Counted from the stretch's first letter, positions 34,896 to 44,729 are shown. The stretch: DNA of 64,000 bases from Seonamhaeicola aphaedonensis (GCF_003386195.1 NZ_QRDX01000001.1:620001-684000), one strand, 5' to 3'. Notes: a model not told the origin generated them from the sequence alone. Program-made: numbers and translations.

Positions 34896-37800
34896 ATGAG
34901 CAAACTACATAAAGAATTCCAACCCTCATCATGGGCCATAAACAACAAAACAGTTGTTTATGTCATAGTTGCTATTTTCCTTTTTATGGGAATTTCAGCC
35001 TACTTTAGTTTACCTCGTGAAAGTTTTCCAGAGGTAAAGGAAACCAAAATATACATAAGTACACCTTACCCAGGTAACACCGCTGAAGACATTGAAAAAC
35101 TTATTGTAGACCCTTTAGAAGACCGGGTTAAAAATATTAGCAATGTCACCGAAGTACTTTCAACTTCACAAGAAGACTACGGTATGATTATCATTGAATT
35201 TGATGAAAATATCACCGTAGAAGCTGCAAGACAAAAAGTAAAAGATGAGGTTGATAGTGAAAAAGCATCCGAAGATTGGCCAACATTTAATGGTGCTAAG
35301 GTAGAACCAGATGTTTTCGATTTAAATTTTTCTGAAGAAATGCCAATTCTAAACATCAATCTAACAGGCGATTATCCTGTTGATAAACTTAAAGAATTTG
35401 CAGAGATACTTCAGGACGACATTGAAGATTTAGAAGAAATTAAAGCCGCAGATATTCGTGGTGCTCAAGAAAAAGAAGTTGAAGTAGCCGTAGATATCTA
35501 CAAAATGATGGCTGCAAAGGTAAGCTTCAATGATGTTATTGGTACCATTCAAAACGGTAACATGACTATGAGTGCCGGTAATCTCATTGCTAGCGGACAG
35601 CGAAGAACTGTTAGAGTTATTGGAGAAATTAGTGACCCTAAACAGTTAGAAAATTTTGTTGTTAAATCTGATAATGGTGCTGTGTATCTGCGTGATGTGG
35701 CAACCGTTTCTTTTATTGATGAAGACCATACCACATTTGCCAGAGACTTTGGTAAAAATGTAGTCATGTTAGATGTTAAAAAACGATCTGGTAAAAACAT
35801 GGTAGCTGCGGCAGACGCCATTTATGAAATCATTAAAACTTCGCAGGAAACTAACATTATTCCTAAAGATGTAAAAATTACTACGGCTAATGATCAGTCT
35901 CAAATTACTTTAAATCAAGTTGATGATTTAGTAAACAATATCATTTTTGGTATTATTCTGGTTACAACAGTGTTGATGTTTTTCCTTGGTTTTAGAAATG
36001 CACTGTTCGTGGGGTTTGCTATCCCAATGTCTATGGTAATGGCCTTCATGATTGTACAAATATTAGGTTACACCATGAATACCATGATTCTTTTCGGACT
36101 CATTATGGGTCTGGGAATGTTGGTAGATAATGGCATTGTTCTGGTAGAAAATGTTTACCGTTTAATGGATGAAGAAGGTATGAGCCGTATTGAAGCCGCC
36201 AAAAAGGGTATTGGTGAAATTGCCATGCCAATCATTATTTCAACCTTAACTACAGTAGCAGCATTTATTCCTTTAGGAATGTGGCCAGGAATGATGGGAG
36301 AATTCATGATTTATTTCCCTATTACATTGTCTATAGTTTTAGGTTCTTCCTTATTTGTAGCAGTTTTTATCAATTCGGTTATGGTATCACAATTCATGAA
36401 AATTGAAGAGGACACCATACCTATGAAACGCTTAATACGAATTACCATAATATTGGTGCTATTAGGCTTATTTATATATTTTGTTGGTGGTGCCATCCGT
36501 GGGTTAGGTACCTTGCTTATTTTTAGTGCCACATTACTTTGGGGCTATAAATACATTATTAAAGGTGCTACACATACCTTTAAAGATCAGTTCTTACCTC
36601 GTTTAGAAAATCTTTATGAAAAACAACTAAGAACTGCTTTACAAGGAAGAATGCCTTATGTATATGTTGGTGGCACAGTGCTTATCCTAATTATTTCCTT
36701 CATGGCATTTGGAATCTCGGTTGGTACACAAAGAACTAACATAGAGTTTTTCCCAGATAATACGCCTAAGCAAATCATGGTGTATATTGAATATCCAGAA
36801 GGAACAGCCATTGAAAAAACCAATGAGATAACAAAAAGTATTGAAAACCGTGTTTACGAGGTTATTAGAAGTGAGAAATACACAAACTCAACGGATGATA
36901 GTAAAAACTTCTTGGTAGAATCTGTAGTATCTCAAGTTGGTGAAGGAGCAGGTAACCCATTTACCGATGGTGGTTCGGCAGCAGAAATGCCTAATAAGGG
37001 TAAAATTACGGCTACCATGCGCGAATTTAAATTTAGAAGAGATGCTAACAACAACATTATAGACAGTGAGGAGTTACGTAAAGACATTCAAAACGCTCTG
37101 AAAGGTGTTTATCCAGGAGTTTCTATTTCTGTTGAAAAAGACCCTGTTGGCCCACCTACTGGATACCCAATCAATATTGAAATTGAAGGTAAAGATTATG
37201 ACCAACTCATTACTGTAGCAGAAAATATTAAGAAGTTTATTGATAGTAAAAATGTACCTGGTATAGACCAATTAAAAATTGATGTAAACCGCGGAAAACC
37301 TGTTGCCAGAGTTGATGTTGACCGTGAAAAAGCTGGAGAATTAGGGGTCTCTGCAGGTCAGGTAGGGCAACAATTACGTAATTCACTCTTTGGAGCTAAA
37401 GCGGGTGTTTACAAAAAAGATGGTGAAGATTATGATATCAATGTGCGCTTTAATGAAGATTTAAGATATAACACCAGTGCATTATTTAATCAAAACATCA
37501 TCTTTAGAGACCAAGCTACAGGGCAACTAAAAGAAGTACCAATTTCGGCTGTAGCTAAACAAGCCAACACCTCATCATTTAGTTCTATTAAACATCGTGA
37601 TTACAAACGTGTGGTAACGGTATACTCAGCTTTAGCCCCAGGATTTATAGATGCCAATATTGTTGTAAGCCAAATTAAAACAGAAATGGAATCGTATAGT
37701 GACACTTATGGAACGCTTCCAAGTGATATTAAAATTGATTATACTGGTCAGTTAGAAGAACAAGCCAAAGAGCAGGCTTTCTTAAACAAAGCACTTCTAG

Positions 37801-38393
37801 CAGGATTAGGTTTAATCATGTTAATTCTAATATTCCAGTTTGGTTCAGTTTCTAAACCTACAATTATCATGGGGGCTATATTTTTAAGTTTCGCCGGTGT
37901 ATTTTTAGGTTTAGTATTTACGGGGTGGTCTTTTGTGATTATGATGACCATGATGGGTATTATTTCCCTCGCAGGTATTGTTGTAAATAATGGTGTTGTT
38001 CTGCTAGATTATACTCAATTATTAATAGACAGAAAACGTTCCACCATGGATGGTATTGATGTAACAGAGCGCTTGCCTATGGAAGATATCAAGGAAGCTA
38101 TTGTAAAAGGTGGTAAAGCGCGTTTAAGACCCGTGTTATTAACCGCTATCACTACGGTTTTTGGATTAATTCCACTGGCTGTAGGATTTAACATTGATTT
38201 CTTTTCGCTTTTTAACAAATTTGACCCAAATATTTATATGGGAGGGGATAATAAGATTTTTTGGGGTCCATTGTCATGGACTGTTATTTTTGGCTTAATA
38301 TTCGCCACATTCTTAACACTCATTATAGTTCCCGTATTATTCTATTTAGTGAACAAGTTAAAGCGAAAAATATTTTTAAGGAAGCTTAGATAA
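34896..38393 (+). CDS. Efflux RND transporter permease subunit
   Basis: 1165 residues; inner-membrane proton-driven pump of the AcrB/HAE type. N-terminal RESFPEVKETKIYISTPYPG and DPLEDRVKNISNV are typical of the porter domain. TM4 has GLGMLVDNGIVLVENVYRL, where AcrB has Asp-Asp, so one acid is kept and the second is Asn. TM10 has SLAGIVVNNGVVLLDY. The pump is longer than AcrB because of extra segments in the middle (about 500-560) and around 690-720. It is the last gene of the TetR operon and is followed by a terminator. The substrate is not inferable. Confidence 0.95.
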   Translation: MSKLHKEFQPSSWAINNKTVVYVIVAIFLFMGISAYFSLPRESFPEVKETKIYISTPYPGNTAEDIEKLIVDPLEDRVKNISNVTEVLSTSQEDYGMIIIEFDENITVEAARQKVKDEVDSEKASEDWPTFNGAKVEPDVFDLNFSEEMPILNINLTGDYPVDKLKEFAEILQDDIEDLEEIKAADIRGAQEKEVEVAVDIYKMMAAKVSFNDVIGTIQNGNMTMSAGNLIASGQRRTVRVIGEISDPKQLENFVVKSDNGAVYLRDVATVSFIDEDHTTFARDFGKNVVMLDVKKRSGKNMVAAADAIYEIIKTSQETNIIPKDVKITTANDQSQITLNQVDDLVNNIIFGIILVTTVLMFFLGFRNALFVGFAIPMSMVMAFMIVQILGYTMNTMILFGLIMGLGMLVDNGIVLVENVYRLMDEEGMSRIEAAKKGIGEIAMPIIISTLTTVAAFIPLGMWPGMMGEFMIYFPITLSIVLGSSLFVAVFINSVMVSQFMKIEEDTIPMKRLIRITIILVLLGLFIYFVGGAIRGLGTLLIFSATLLWGYKYIIKGATHTFKDQFLPRLENLYEKQLRTALQGRMPYVYVGGTVLILIISFMAFGISVGTQRTNIEFFPDNTPKQIMVYIEYPEGTAIEKTNEITKSIENRVYEVIRSEKYTNSTDDSKNFLVESVVSQVGEGAGNPFTDGGSAAEMPNKGKITATMREFKFRRDANNNIIDSEELRKDIQNALKGVYPGVSISVEKDPVGPPTGYPINIEIEGKDYDQLITVAENIKKFIDSKNVPGIDQLKIDVNRGKPVARVDVDREKAGELGVSAGQVGQQLRNSLFGAKAGVYKKDGEDYDINVRFNEDLRYNTSALFNQNIIFRDQATGQLKEVPISAVAKQANTSSFSSIKHRDYKRVVTVYSALAPGFIDANIVVSQIKTEMESYSDTYGTLPSDIKIDYTGQLEEQAKEQAFLNKALLAGLGLIMLILIFQFGSVSKPTIIMGAIFLSFAGVFLGLVFTGWSFVIMMTMMGIISLAGIVVNNGVVLLDYTQLLIDRKRSTMDGIDVTERLPMEDIKEAIVKGGKARLRPVLLTAITTVFGLIPLAVGFNIDFFSLFNKFDPNIYMGGDNKIFWGPLSWTVIFGLIFATFLTLIIVPVLFYLVNKLKRKIFLRKLR

Positions 38394-38426
38394 AGTTCGT
38401 CATTATTTATTATTCACTTGATAAAT

Positions 38427-38463
38427 CAAAAGAGCCATAAAATATAAGGCTCTTTTGGTTTTT
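38427..38463 (+). terminator. Terminator of the efflux operon
   Basis: CAAAAGAGCC (38427-38436) pairs perfectly with GGCTCTTTTG (38448-38457) around an 11-base loop and is followed by a T-rich tract. It lies 34 bases after the RND stop. Confidence 0.82.
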
Positions 38464-38560
38464 TAAACGCTTCTGTTGTAGTTGGCAGCTTGTTTTTAAA
38501 GTCTTATTAAGAGACAGACAAATTCAATGTACAAATACATATTTAATCACATAACTTATG

Positions 38561-38568
38561 TAAATTTG
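38561..38568 (+). promoter_or_regulatory. -7 promoter box of aspS
   Basis: TAAATTTG, exact TAnnTTTG followed by CAC, 18 bases before the ATG at 38587. The in-frame ATG at 38527 lies upstream of it and can be excluded. Confidence 0.65.
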
Positions 38569-38586
38569 CACTTCAATTTTACAACC

Positions 38587-40341
38587 ATGTATAGAAGTCA
38601 TCATTGTGGTGAATTAAGAGCTACAGACATAAATGAAGAAGTTACCCTAGCCGGTTGGGTACAGAAATCTCGTGATAAAGGTTTTATTGTTTGGGTAGAT
38701 TTACGTGACCGTTACGGTATCACTCAATTGGTTTTTGATGAAGAGCGTACCTCAAAAGACATGATGAAACAAGCCCAAACTTTGGGTCGAGAATTTGTAA
38801 TTCAAGTAAAAGGAACTGTTATTGAACGTGCCTCTAAAAACCCAAATATGGCAACTGGAGACATAGAGATTTTAGTTTCAGAATTAAATATTCTTAACAA
38901 AGCCATTCTACCTCCATTTACTATTGAAGATGAAACTGATGGTGGCGAGGAATTACGTATGAAGTATCGTTATTTAGATATTCGTCGTAATCCCGTCAAA
39001 AATAGCCTAATTTTTAGACATAAAGTCACTCAAGAAGTAAGAAATTATTTGTCTAGAGAAGGATTTATTGAAGTTGAAACACCTTATTTAATCAAGTCAA
39101 CACCTGAAGGTGCTCGCGATTTCGTGGTGCCTTCAAGAATGAACGAAGGCGAATTTTACGCATTACCACAATCACCTCAAACCTTTAAACAACTTTTAAT
39201 GGTTGGTGGTATGGATAAATATTTTCAGATTGTAAAATGTTTTAGAGACGAAGATTTACGTGCTGACCGACAACCCGAGTTTACGCAAATAGACTGCGAA
39301 ATGGCATTTATAGAGCAAGAAGATATTTTAAATGCTTTTGAAGGATTAACACGCCATTTATTAAAAGAAATTAATGGCGTTGAAATTGATAAATTCCCCA
39401 GAATTCAGTACGATGACGCCATGCGTTTATACGGAAATGATAAACCAGACATTCGTTTTGGGATGGAGTTTGGTGAGTTAAATGAAGTGGCACAACATAA
39501 AGATTTCAGTGTTTTCAACAATGCTGAATTGGTTGTTGGCATTGCAGTTCCAGGAGGAAACAGTTATACTAGAAAGGAAATTGACAAATTAATCGACTGG
39601 GTAAAACGTCCACAGATTGGCGCTTTAGGCATGGTGTATTGTCGTTGTAATGAAGATGGTTCATTTAAATCTTCTGTAGATAAATTCTATGACCAAGATG
39701 ATTTAGCAAAATGGTCAGAAGTTACTGGTGCAAAACCAGGTGACTTAATTTGCGTGCTTTCTGGAGATACCAATAAGGTAAGAACTCAGTTAAGTGCCCT
39801 AAGAATGGAATTGGCAGAACGCTTAGGCTTGCGAAAGCCTAATGAATTTGCTCCACTTTGGGTCATGGATTTTCCATTATTGGAATGGGATGAGGAAACA
39901 AAACGTTACCACGCTATGCACCACCCATTTACATCTCCAAAACCAGGGCAGATTGAATTATTAAAAACAGATCCTGGTGCGGTTAAAGCTAATGCCTACG
40001 ATTTAGTATTAAATGGGAACGAAATTGGAGGAGGTTCTATAAGGATACATGATAAAGCAACCCAATCGTTGATGTTTGATTATTTAGGATTTACAGAAGA
40101 AGAAGCCAAAGCCCAATTTGGATTTTTAATGGATGCCTTTCAATATGGCGCACCACCACATGGTGGTTTAGCATTTGGGTTAGACAGATTGGTAGCTATT
40201 TTAGGAGGACAAGAAACCATTCGTGACTTTATTGCCTTCCCAAAAAACAACTCTGGTCGTGATGTAATGATAGATGCTCCTGCACCTATTAACGAAGAAC
40301 AATTGGAAGAATTAAGTTTAAAACTGAACCTTAAATCATAA
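38587..40341 (+). CDS. aspS: Aspartate-tRNA ligase
   Basis: 584 residues from [10 protein letters not shown]; class IIb synthetase charging tRNA-Asp. The N-terminal OB-fold ([26 protein letters not shown]) binds the anticodon. Motif 2 is [18 protein letters not shown] and motif 3 [16 protein letters not shown] bacterial-type GAD insertion domain sits between (about residues 290-420). With a separate AsnRS encoded at 15280, this may be a discriminating enzyme, but the deciding residues were not evaluated. Confidence 0.97.
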   Translation: MYRSHHCGELRATDINEEVTLAGWVQKSRDKGFIVWVDLRDRYGITQLVFDEERTSKDMMKQAQTLGREFVIQVKGTVIERASKNPNMATGDIEILVSELNILNKAILPPFTIEDETDGGEELRMKYRYLDIRRNPVKNSLIFRHKVTQEVRNYLSREGFIEVETPYLIKSTPEGARDFVVPSRMNEGEFYALPQSPQTFKQLLMVGGMDKYFQIVKCFRDEDLRADRQPEFTQIDCEMAFIEQEDILNAFEGLTRHLLKEINGVEIDKFPRIQYDDAMRLYGNDKPDIRFGMEFGELNEVAQHKDFSVFNNAELVVGIAVPGGNSYTRKEIDKLIDWVKRPQIGALGMVYCRCNEDGSFKSSVDKFYDQDDLAKWSEVTGAKPGDLICVLSGDTNKVRTQLSALRMELAERLGLRKPNEFAPLWVMDFPLLEWDEETKRYHAMHHPFTSPKPGQIELLKTDPGAVKANAYDLVLNGNEIGGGSIRIHDKATQSLMFDYLGFTEEEAKAQFGFLMDAFQYGAPPHGGLAFGLDRLVAILGGQETIRDFIAFPKNNSGRDVMIDAPAPINEEQLEELSLKLNLKS

Positions 40342-40345
40342 TTCA

Positions 40346-40374
40346 AAAATCCTGCACATTGCGGGATTTTTTGT
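40346..40374 (+). terminator. Terminator of aspS
   Basis: AAAATCCTGC (40346-40355) pairs with GCGGGATTTT (40361-40370, one G-U) around a 5-base loop; Ts continue to 40372. It ends just 12 bases before the next start codon. Confidence 0.82.
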
Positions 40375-40385
40375 TACTTTTAAAA

Positions 40386-42170
40386 ATGCCTAACGCTAGA
40401 AGTCTTTTAAGGAAATTTCTAATCTGGAAATACAAACATATTTCAGAACGTCAATTTGTTTATATCCTTAGTATTCTAGTTGGGTTTCTAGCAGGTATGG
40501 GTACGGTAGTACTTAAAAACCTCACACACTATATTCGTCATTTTTTCAATTTATATATTTTTAAAGATTACCAAAGCACTCTATATTTTGTTTTACCAAT
40601 TATTGGACTTTTATTGGTTTACATAATAAAGCAAACCTGGTTGAAAAAACATATTGGGCATGGTATTTCTACAACATTGCATGCTATTTCCAAACTAAAT
40701 GGTATTATTCCTAGATATAATATTTATGCAGGTTTAATAACCGCTCCATTAACGGTTGGATTTGGTGGCTCTGTAGGGCTTCAAGGACCTGCGGTAAGTG
40801 TTGGTGCAGCTTTGGGGTCTAATGCTGCTCGTTTGTTTCACATGAATACGAAAACGAGATTATTATTAATTTCATGTGCAGCAGCAGGCGCTATGGCCTC
40901 TATGTTTAAAGCTCCTATTGCAGCCATAGTATTTGCCATTGAAATATTCAGTCTAGATATTGCTTTTGCCTCATTAGTACCATTACTTCTAGCCTCGGTT
41001 TCTGCTGTGGTAACTTCCTATTTTTTCTTAGGAACCGATGTATTACTCAGGTTTGAATTAATTGACAAATTTGAAATCAATGATATCGCTTTTTATGTGG
41101 TACTTGGTTTAGTTACAGGACATATGTCTGTGTACTTTTCAAAAGTCTTTTTCACCATAACCAACTTTTTTAAGCAATTTGAAAGTAGAGCAAAACGCTT
41201 GCTAATTGGAGGGTTAGCCATAGGAACTATGTTGTTTCTAATACCTCCACTTTATGGTGAGGGTTACGGCATTATGAACAATTTGCTTAAAGGAGATCAC
41301 ATCGCAGCCATAGGAAGAACACCTTTTAATTTAGATTTAGATAATATCTGGATAGTTATTGGTCTTCTTTTTGGCATAACCTTATTTAAAGCCATAGCTA
41401 TGACCACTACATTTGGTGCTGGAGGTGTAGGTGGTGTTTTTATCCCAACGTTAGTTATGGGAAGCGCCTTGGGCAATGCCTTTGCCAAGGTAATAAACAA
41501 TATTGGCTTTGGTTTCGATGTATCTGAATCTAACTTCACTTTAATAGGAATGACTGGCTTAATGGCAGGTGTTTTGCATGCCCCTTTAACTGCTATTTTT
41601 CTTATTGCCGAAATCACCGGTGGTTATGAACTTTTTGTGCCTCTTATGCTTGTATCTGCAATCTCTTTTGCTATTACCAAATATTATATATCACATTCTG
41701 TTTATACTTTAAAATTAGCTGAACGTGGCGAACTCATTACTCATGATAAAGACCAAAATGTATTGATGATGCTGGAGATTGACAAAGTAATTGAAACCAA
41801 CTTTGTTATTTTAACACCAGATATGACATTGGGAAATATTTTAAAAAACGCCGTGGCGAAATCGTCTAGAAATCATTTCCCAGTGGTTAATGAGTCTCAG
41901 GAATTTTTAGGAGTTATCCGTTTAGATGATATCAGACACATGATGTTTAATACAGATTTATACGATAAAGTTAATGCAGAAAGTTTAATGCATGCCGATG
42001 CTGGAATCATCAATTATGAAGAAGATACCATGAACACCATCATGCAAAAATTTAAAACCAGCGGTGCTTGGAATTTACCTGTTATAAAACATGGCAAATA
42101 TTATGGCTATATCTCTAAATCTAAATTATTAACCGCCTACAGACGACAACTAATAAATGTTACGCATTAA
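40386..42170 (+). CDS. ClC family anion channel/transporter with C-terminal CBS domains
   Basis: 594 residues: about ten to twelve membrane segments followed by two CBS domains (about residues 455-585; HFPVVNESQEFLGVIRLDDI, WNLPVIKHGKYYGYISKSKLL). ClC motifs are GFGGSVGLQGPAV and GGVGGVFIPTLVMG. The gating glutamate of the GREGP motif is Gln133 here, and the internal proton glutamate aligns with Ile in VFAIEIFS. This suggests passive or altered coupling rather than standard Cl-/H+ exchange (inference). I chose the ATG at 40386; the frame extends to a TTG inside the aspS terminator, which is unlikely. It overlaps the next gene by one base. Confidence 0.92.
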   Translation: MPNARSLLRKFLIWKYKHISERQFVYILSILVGFLAGMGTVVLKNLTHYIRHFFNLYIFKDYQSTLYFVLPIIGLLLVYIIKQTWLKKHIGHGISTTLHAISKLNGIIPRYNIYAGLITAPLTVGFGGSVGLQGPAVSVGAALGSNAARLFHMNTKTRLLLISCAAAGAMASMFKAPIAAIVFAIEIFSLDIAFASLVPLLLASVSAVVTSYFFLGTDVLLRFELIDKFEINDIAFYVVLGLVTGHMSVYFSKVFFTITNFFKQFESRAKRLLIGGLAIGTMLFLIPPLYGEGYGIMNNLLKGDHIAAIGRTPFNLDLDNIWIVIGLLFGITLFKAIAMTTTFGAGGVGGVFIPTLVMGSALGNAFAKVINNIGFGFDVSESNFTLIGMTGLMAGVLHAPLTAIFLIAEITGGYELFVPLMLVSAISFAITKYYISHSVYTLKLAERGELITHDKDQNVLMMLEIDKVIETNFVILTPDMTLGNILKNAVAKSSRNHFPVVNESQEFLGVIRLDDIRHMMFNTDLYDKVNAESLMHADAGIINYEEDTMNTIMQKFKTSGAWNLPVIKHGKYYGYISKSKLLTAYRRQLINVTH

Positions 42171-42406
42171 TGAAATACATCATTCTCATACTATTTATAG
42201 CCACAGTAGGATTAATTCTTACGGGATTTTTTGTTGATTTGGAATACTCTCAAAAACTCGTAGGTTTTGGAACTGTTGGTTTATTTATTGTTGTATTTCC
42301 TCTATTCTCTTATTACCGCTGGAAAGACAAAAATTTAAAAGACTATATGCTTACTAAAGAAAATTTGGATAGAATGCGTGAATCACAGAAAAAGAAAAAG
42401 TATTAA
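42170..42406 (+). CDS. Small two-helix membrane protein
   Basis: 78 residues, with hydrophobic segments at about 2-22 and 31-49 and a basic, charged tail ending KKKKY. Its ATG overlaps the ClC stop by one base (TAATG), indicating translational coupling and possibly a role with the channel. No family recognised. Confidence 0.75.
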   Translation: MKYIILILFIATVGLILTGFFVDLEYSQKLVGFGTVGLFIVVFPLFSYYRWKDKNLKDYMLTKENLDRMRESQKKKKY

Positions 42407-42412
42407 TCTTTT

Positions 42413-42480
42413 TGTCATTCTGAACTTGTTTCAGCATCTCATCTCTAGTGCAGATTCTTCGGTCATACCTCTATCAGGAT
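42413..42480. repeat. Dispersed intergenic repeat copy
   Basis: GTCATTCTGAACTTGTTTCA opens a stretch that looks like the GTCATNCTGAACTTGTTTCAGNATCTC repeats of flavobacterial intergenic DNA, with degraded right part (about 42460-42480, ATCAGGATGAAAAA). The core TGAACTTGTTTCA recurs in the rpsI terminator at 7852-7864. It lies between convergent genes. Confidence 0.5.
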
Positions 42481-42488
42481 GAAAAATA

Positions 42489-42938
42489 TCAATTCAAATT
42501 TCGCTTCATAATAAAAAAACGTTTTAACAAATCACTAGTTTCTTCTGCCAAAACACCACCTTTAATTTTAGTTTTAGGATGAAGTTTTGTTTTGAGGTTA
42601 ATACAACCGCGTTCTGGGTCTCTGGCACCATAAACTATTTTTGAAATTTGACTCCAGTACAATGCCCCAGCGCACATTTGACAAGGTTCTAAAGTTACAT
42701 AGAGCGTACAATTTTTAAGATACTTGCCGCCCAAAAAATTAGCAGCTGCTGTAATGGCTTGCATTTCGGCATGTGCGGTAACATCGTTTAAAGTTTCGGT
42801 AAGGTTGTATCCGCGAGCTATGATTTTATTATCAATAACTATAACAGCACCCACAGGAATTTCACCCTTTTCAAAAGCAATTTCAGCTTCTTGTAAAGCT
42901 TTCCGCATAAAATAAACGTCATCAAAAATGTGTTCCAT
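42489..42938 (-). CDS. tadA: tRNA adenosine(34) deaminase-type nucleoside deaminase
   Basis: 149 residues from MEHIFDDVYFM. The zinc deaminase motifs are TAHAEMQAI (His and catalytic Glu) and LEPCQMCAGAL (two Cys ligands). Length and the N-terminal KALQEAEIAFEKGEIPVGAVIV fit TadA, which converts A34 to inosine in tRNA-Arg. A second in-frame ATG two codons upstream (42944) overlaps a near-consensus -7 element TATTTTTA, so I prefer the inner start. Divergent from dxs with a very short intergenic space. Confidence 0.92.
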   Translation of the reverse strand: MEHIFDDVYFMRKALQEAEIAFEKGEIPVGAVIVIDNKIIARGYNLTETLNDVTAHAEMQAITAAANFLGGKYLKNCTLYVTLEPCQMCAGALYWSQISKIVYGARDPERGCINLKTKLHPKTKIKGGVLAEETSDLLKRFFIMKRNLN

Positions 42939-42965
42939 GGTCATAAAAATACGATTTCATTCTTG

Positions 42966-42973
42966 TACTTTTG
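42966..42973 (+). promoter_or_regulatory. -7 promoter box of dxs
   Basis: TACTTTTG, exact TAnnTTTG, with four bases (CTTG) before the GTG at 42978. Transcription probably begins at or one base before the start codon. Confidence 0.55.
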
Positions 42974-42977
42974 CTTG

Positions 42978-44729
42978 GTGAACGAGCAATTGTTAAAACA
43001 TATAGATTCACCAAAAGATTTGCGTGCCTTAAACCAAGATGAATTACCTAGGCTTGCTAAAGAATTGCGTGAATTTATTATCAATATTGTAGCCACTAAA
43101 GAAGGGCATTTAGGCGCTAGTTTAGGTGTGGTTGAATTAACCATTGCCTTGCATTACGTATTCAACACTCCAGAAGATTTATTGGTTTGGGATGTAGGGC
43201 ATCAGGCCTACGGACATAAAATTTTAACAGGCCGAAAGAACATCTTTGACACTAACAGACAGTTGGGTGGTATTAGTGGGTTTCCCAAACGCGAAGAGAG
43301 TGTGTACGATAGTTTTGGTGTTGGACATTCCTCTACCTCTATTTCTGCTACTTTAGGTATGGCTATTGCTTCTAAACTCAAAGGAGAGAACAAGCATCAT
43401 ATTGCCGTTATAGGTGATGCTTCTATTGCCAGTGGTATGGCTTTTGAAGGATTAAACCATGCAGGAGTAACCGATGCTAACGTATTGGTGGTGTTAAACG
43501 ATAATGCTATAGGTATTGACCCAAGCGTGGGTGCTTTAAAGCAGTATTTAACTAATGTAAAAAAGGGTACTCAAAAGCGCAACAATATCATAAAGGCTTT
43601 AAACTTTGACTATTCTGGACCCATTGACGGTCATGATATTGATAAAATTATATCGGAATTAGAGCGGCTAAAATCTGTTAAAGGCCCTAAATTATTGCAC
43701 ATAATAACTACAAAAGGTAAAGGATTAAAACAGGCCGAAAAAGACCAAGTCACATACCACGCCCCAGGAAAGTTCGACTCTGTAACAGGTGAGATTGCAC
43801 CCAAAACAGCCACAACATTTACGAAATATCAAGATGTATTTGGTGAAACTATTGTTGAACTTGCTAAGGCTAATAAAAATATAGTTGGTATAACCCCTGC
43901 TATGCCTACTGGTAGTTCTCTAAAATATATGATGGACACGATTCCAGATAGAGCCTTTGATGTTGGTATTGCAGAACAACATGCGGTGACTTTGGCAGCT
44001 GGTATGTCAACCCAAGGGCTCATTCCTTTTTGTAATATTTACTCTACATTTTTACAACGGGCGTATGATCAGGTTATTCATGATGTAGCACTACAAAAAC
44101 TACCTGTTGTTTTTTGTCTGGATAGAGCTGGTTTGGTGGGAGAAGATGGTGCCACACATCATGGCGTTTTGGATTTGGCTTATTTAAGATGTATTCCCAA
44201 CCTCATCATTTTTGCTCCTAGGAATGAAGTTGAGTTGCGCAATATCATGTATACGGCTCAATTGGGATTAGAAAACCCTATTGCTATTCGTTACCCTAGA
44301 GGAAGTGGTGTAACTGTTAATTGGAAGCAACCATTTACTAACATAGAAATTGGCAAAGGAGAACAATTAAAACAAGGTAATCAACTTGCCATTTTAAGTA
44401 TTGGAACCATGGACAAAAATGTAAAGGTTGCTATTGAAGACTTGGATGTCTCCCATTTTGATGTGCGCTTTTTGAAACCTTTGGATGAAAAAATGCTTCA
44501 TAGTGTTTTTAAAAACCATGAGGTTATAATAACCATTGAAGATGGCACCATAAAAGGTGGTTTGGGAAGTGCAATTCTAGAATTTGCATCGGAATACAAT
44601 TACAAAAACAGTATTAAAACACTAGGTATTCCCGATAGTTTTGTAGAACATGGAAATATTGAAGAACTTCAAAAATTGGTTGGATTAGACCCTGAAAGTA
44701 TCAGAAAGTTCATCCTCTCTAATCTGTAA
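42978..44729 (+). CDS. dxs: 1-deoxy-D-xylulose-5-phosphate synthase
   Basis: 583 residues from GTG. A thiamine diphosphate enzyme that condenses pyruvate and glyceraldehyde 3-phosphate, first step of the DXP isoprenoid pathway. VWDVGHQAYGHKILTGR, the cofactor motif GDASIASGMAFEGLNHAG (Ala after Gly-Asp instead of the more usual Gly) and FDVGIAEQHAVTLAAG are present, then the transketolase-like C-terminal half. The protein from GTG begins NEQLLKHIDSPKDLRALN, the normal Dxs N-terminus. The ATG at 42930 would add 16 residues overlapping tadA and the promoter, so it is rejected. Confidence 0.95.
   Translation: MNEQLLKHIDSPKDLRALNQDELPRLAKELREFIINIVATKEGHLGASLGVVELTIALHYVFNTPEDLLVWDVGHQAYGHKILTGRKNIFDTNRQLGGISGFPKREESVYDSFGVGHSSTSISATLGMAIASKLKGENKHHIAVIGDASIASGMAFEGLNHAGVTDANVLVVLNDNAIGIDPSVGALKQYLTNVKKGTQKRNNIIKALNFDYSGPIDGHDIDKIISELERLKSVKGPKLLHIITTKGKGLKQAEKDQVTYHAPGKFDSVTGEIAPKTATTFTKYQDVFGETIVELAKANKNIVGITPAMPTGSSLKYMMDTIPDRAFDVGIAEQHAVTLAAGMSTQGLIPFCNIYSTFLQRAYDQVIHDVALQKLPVVFCLDRAGLVGEDGATHHGVLDLAYLRCIPNLIIFAPRNEVELRNIMYTAQLGLENPIAIRYPRGSGVTVNWKQPFTNIEIGKGEQLKQGNQLAILSIGTMDKNVKVAIEDLDVSHFDVRFLKPLDEKMLHSVFKNHEVIITIEDGTIKGGLGSAILEFASEYNYKNSIKTLGIPDSFVEHGNIEELQKLVGLDPESIRKFILSNL

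Noticed and set aside
40359-40385. TTG-initiated extension of the ClC protein
   Set aside because: It falls in the loop and stem of the aspS terminator; the ATG at 40386 gives the usual start.
42930-42977. Upstream ATG that would add 16 residues to Dxs
   Set aside because: It overlaps the start of tadA on the other strand and lies upstream of the TACTTTTG box; the normal Dxs N-terminus begins at the GTG at 42978.
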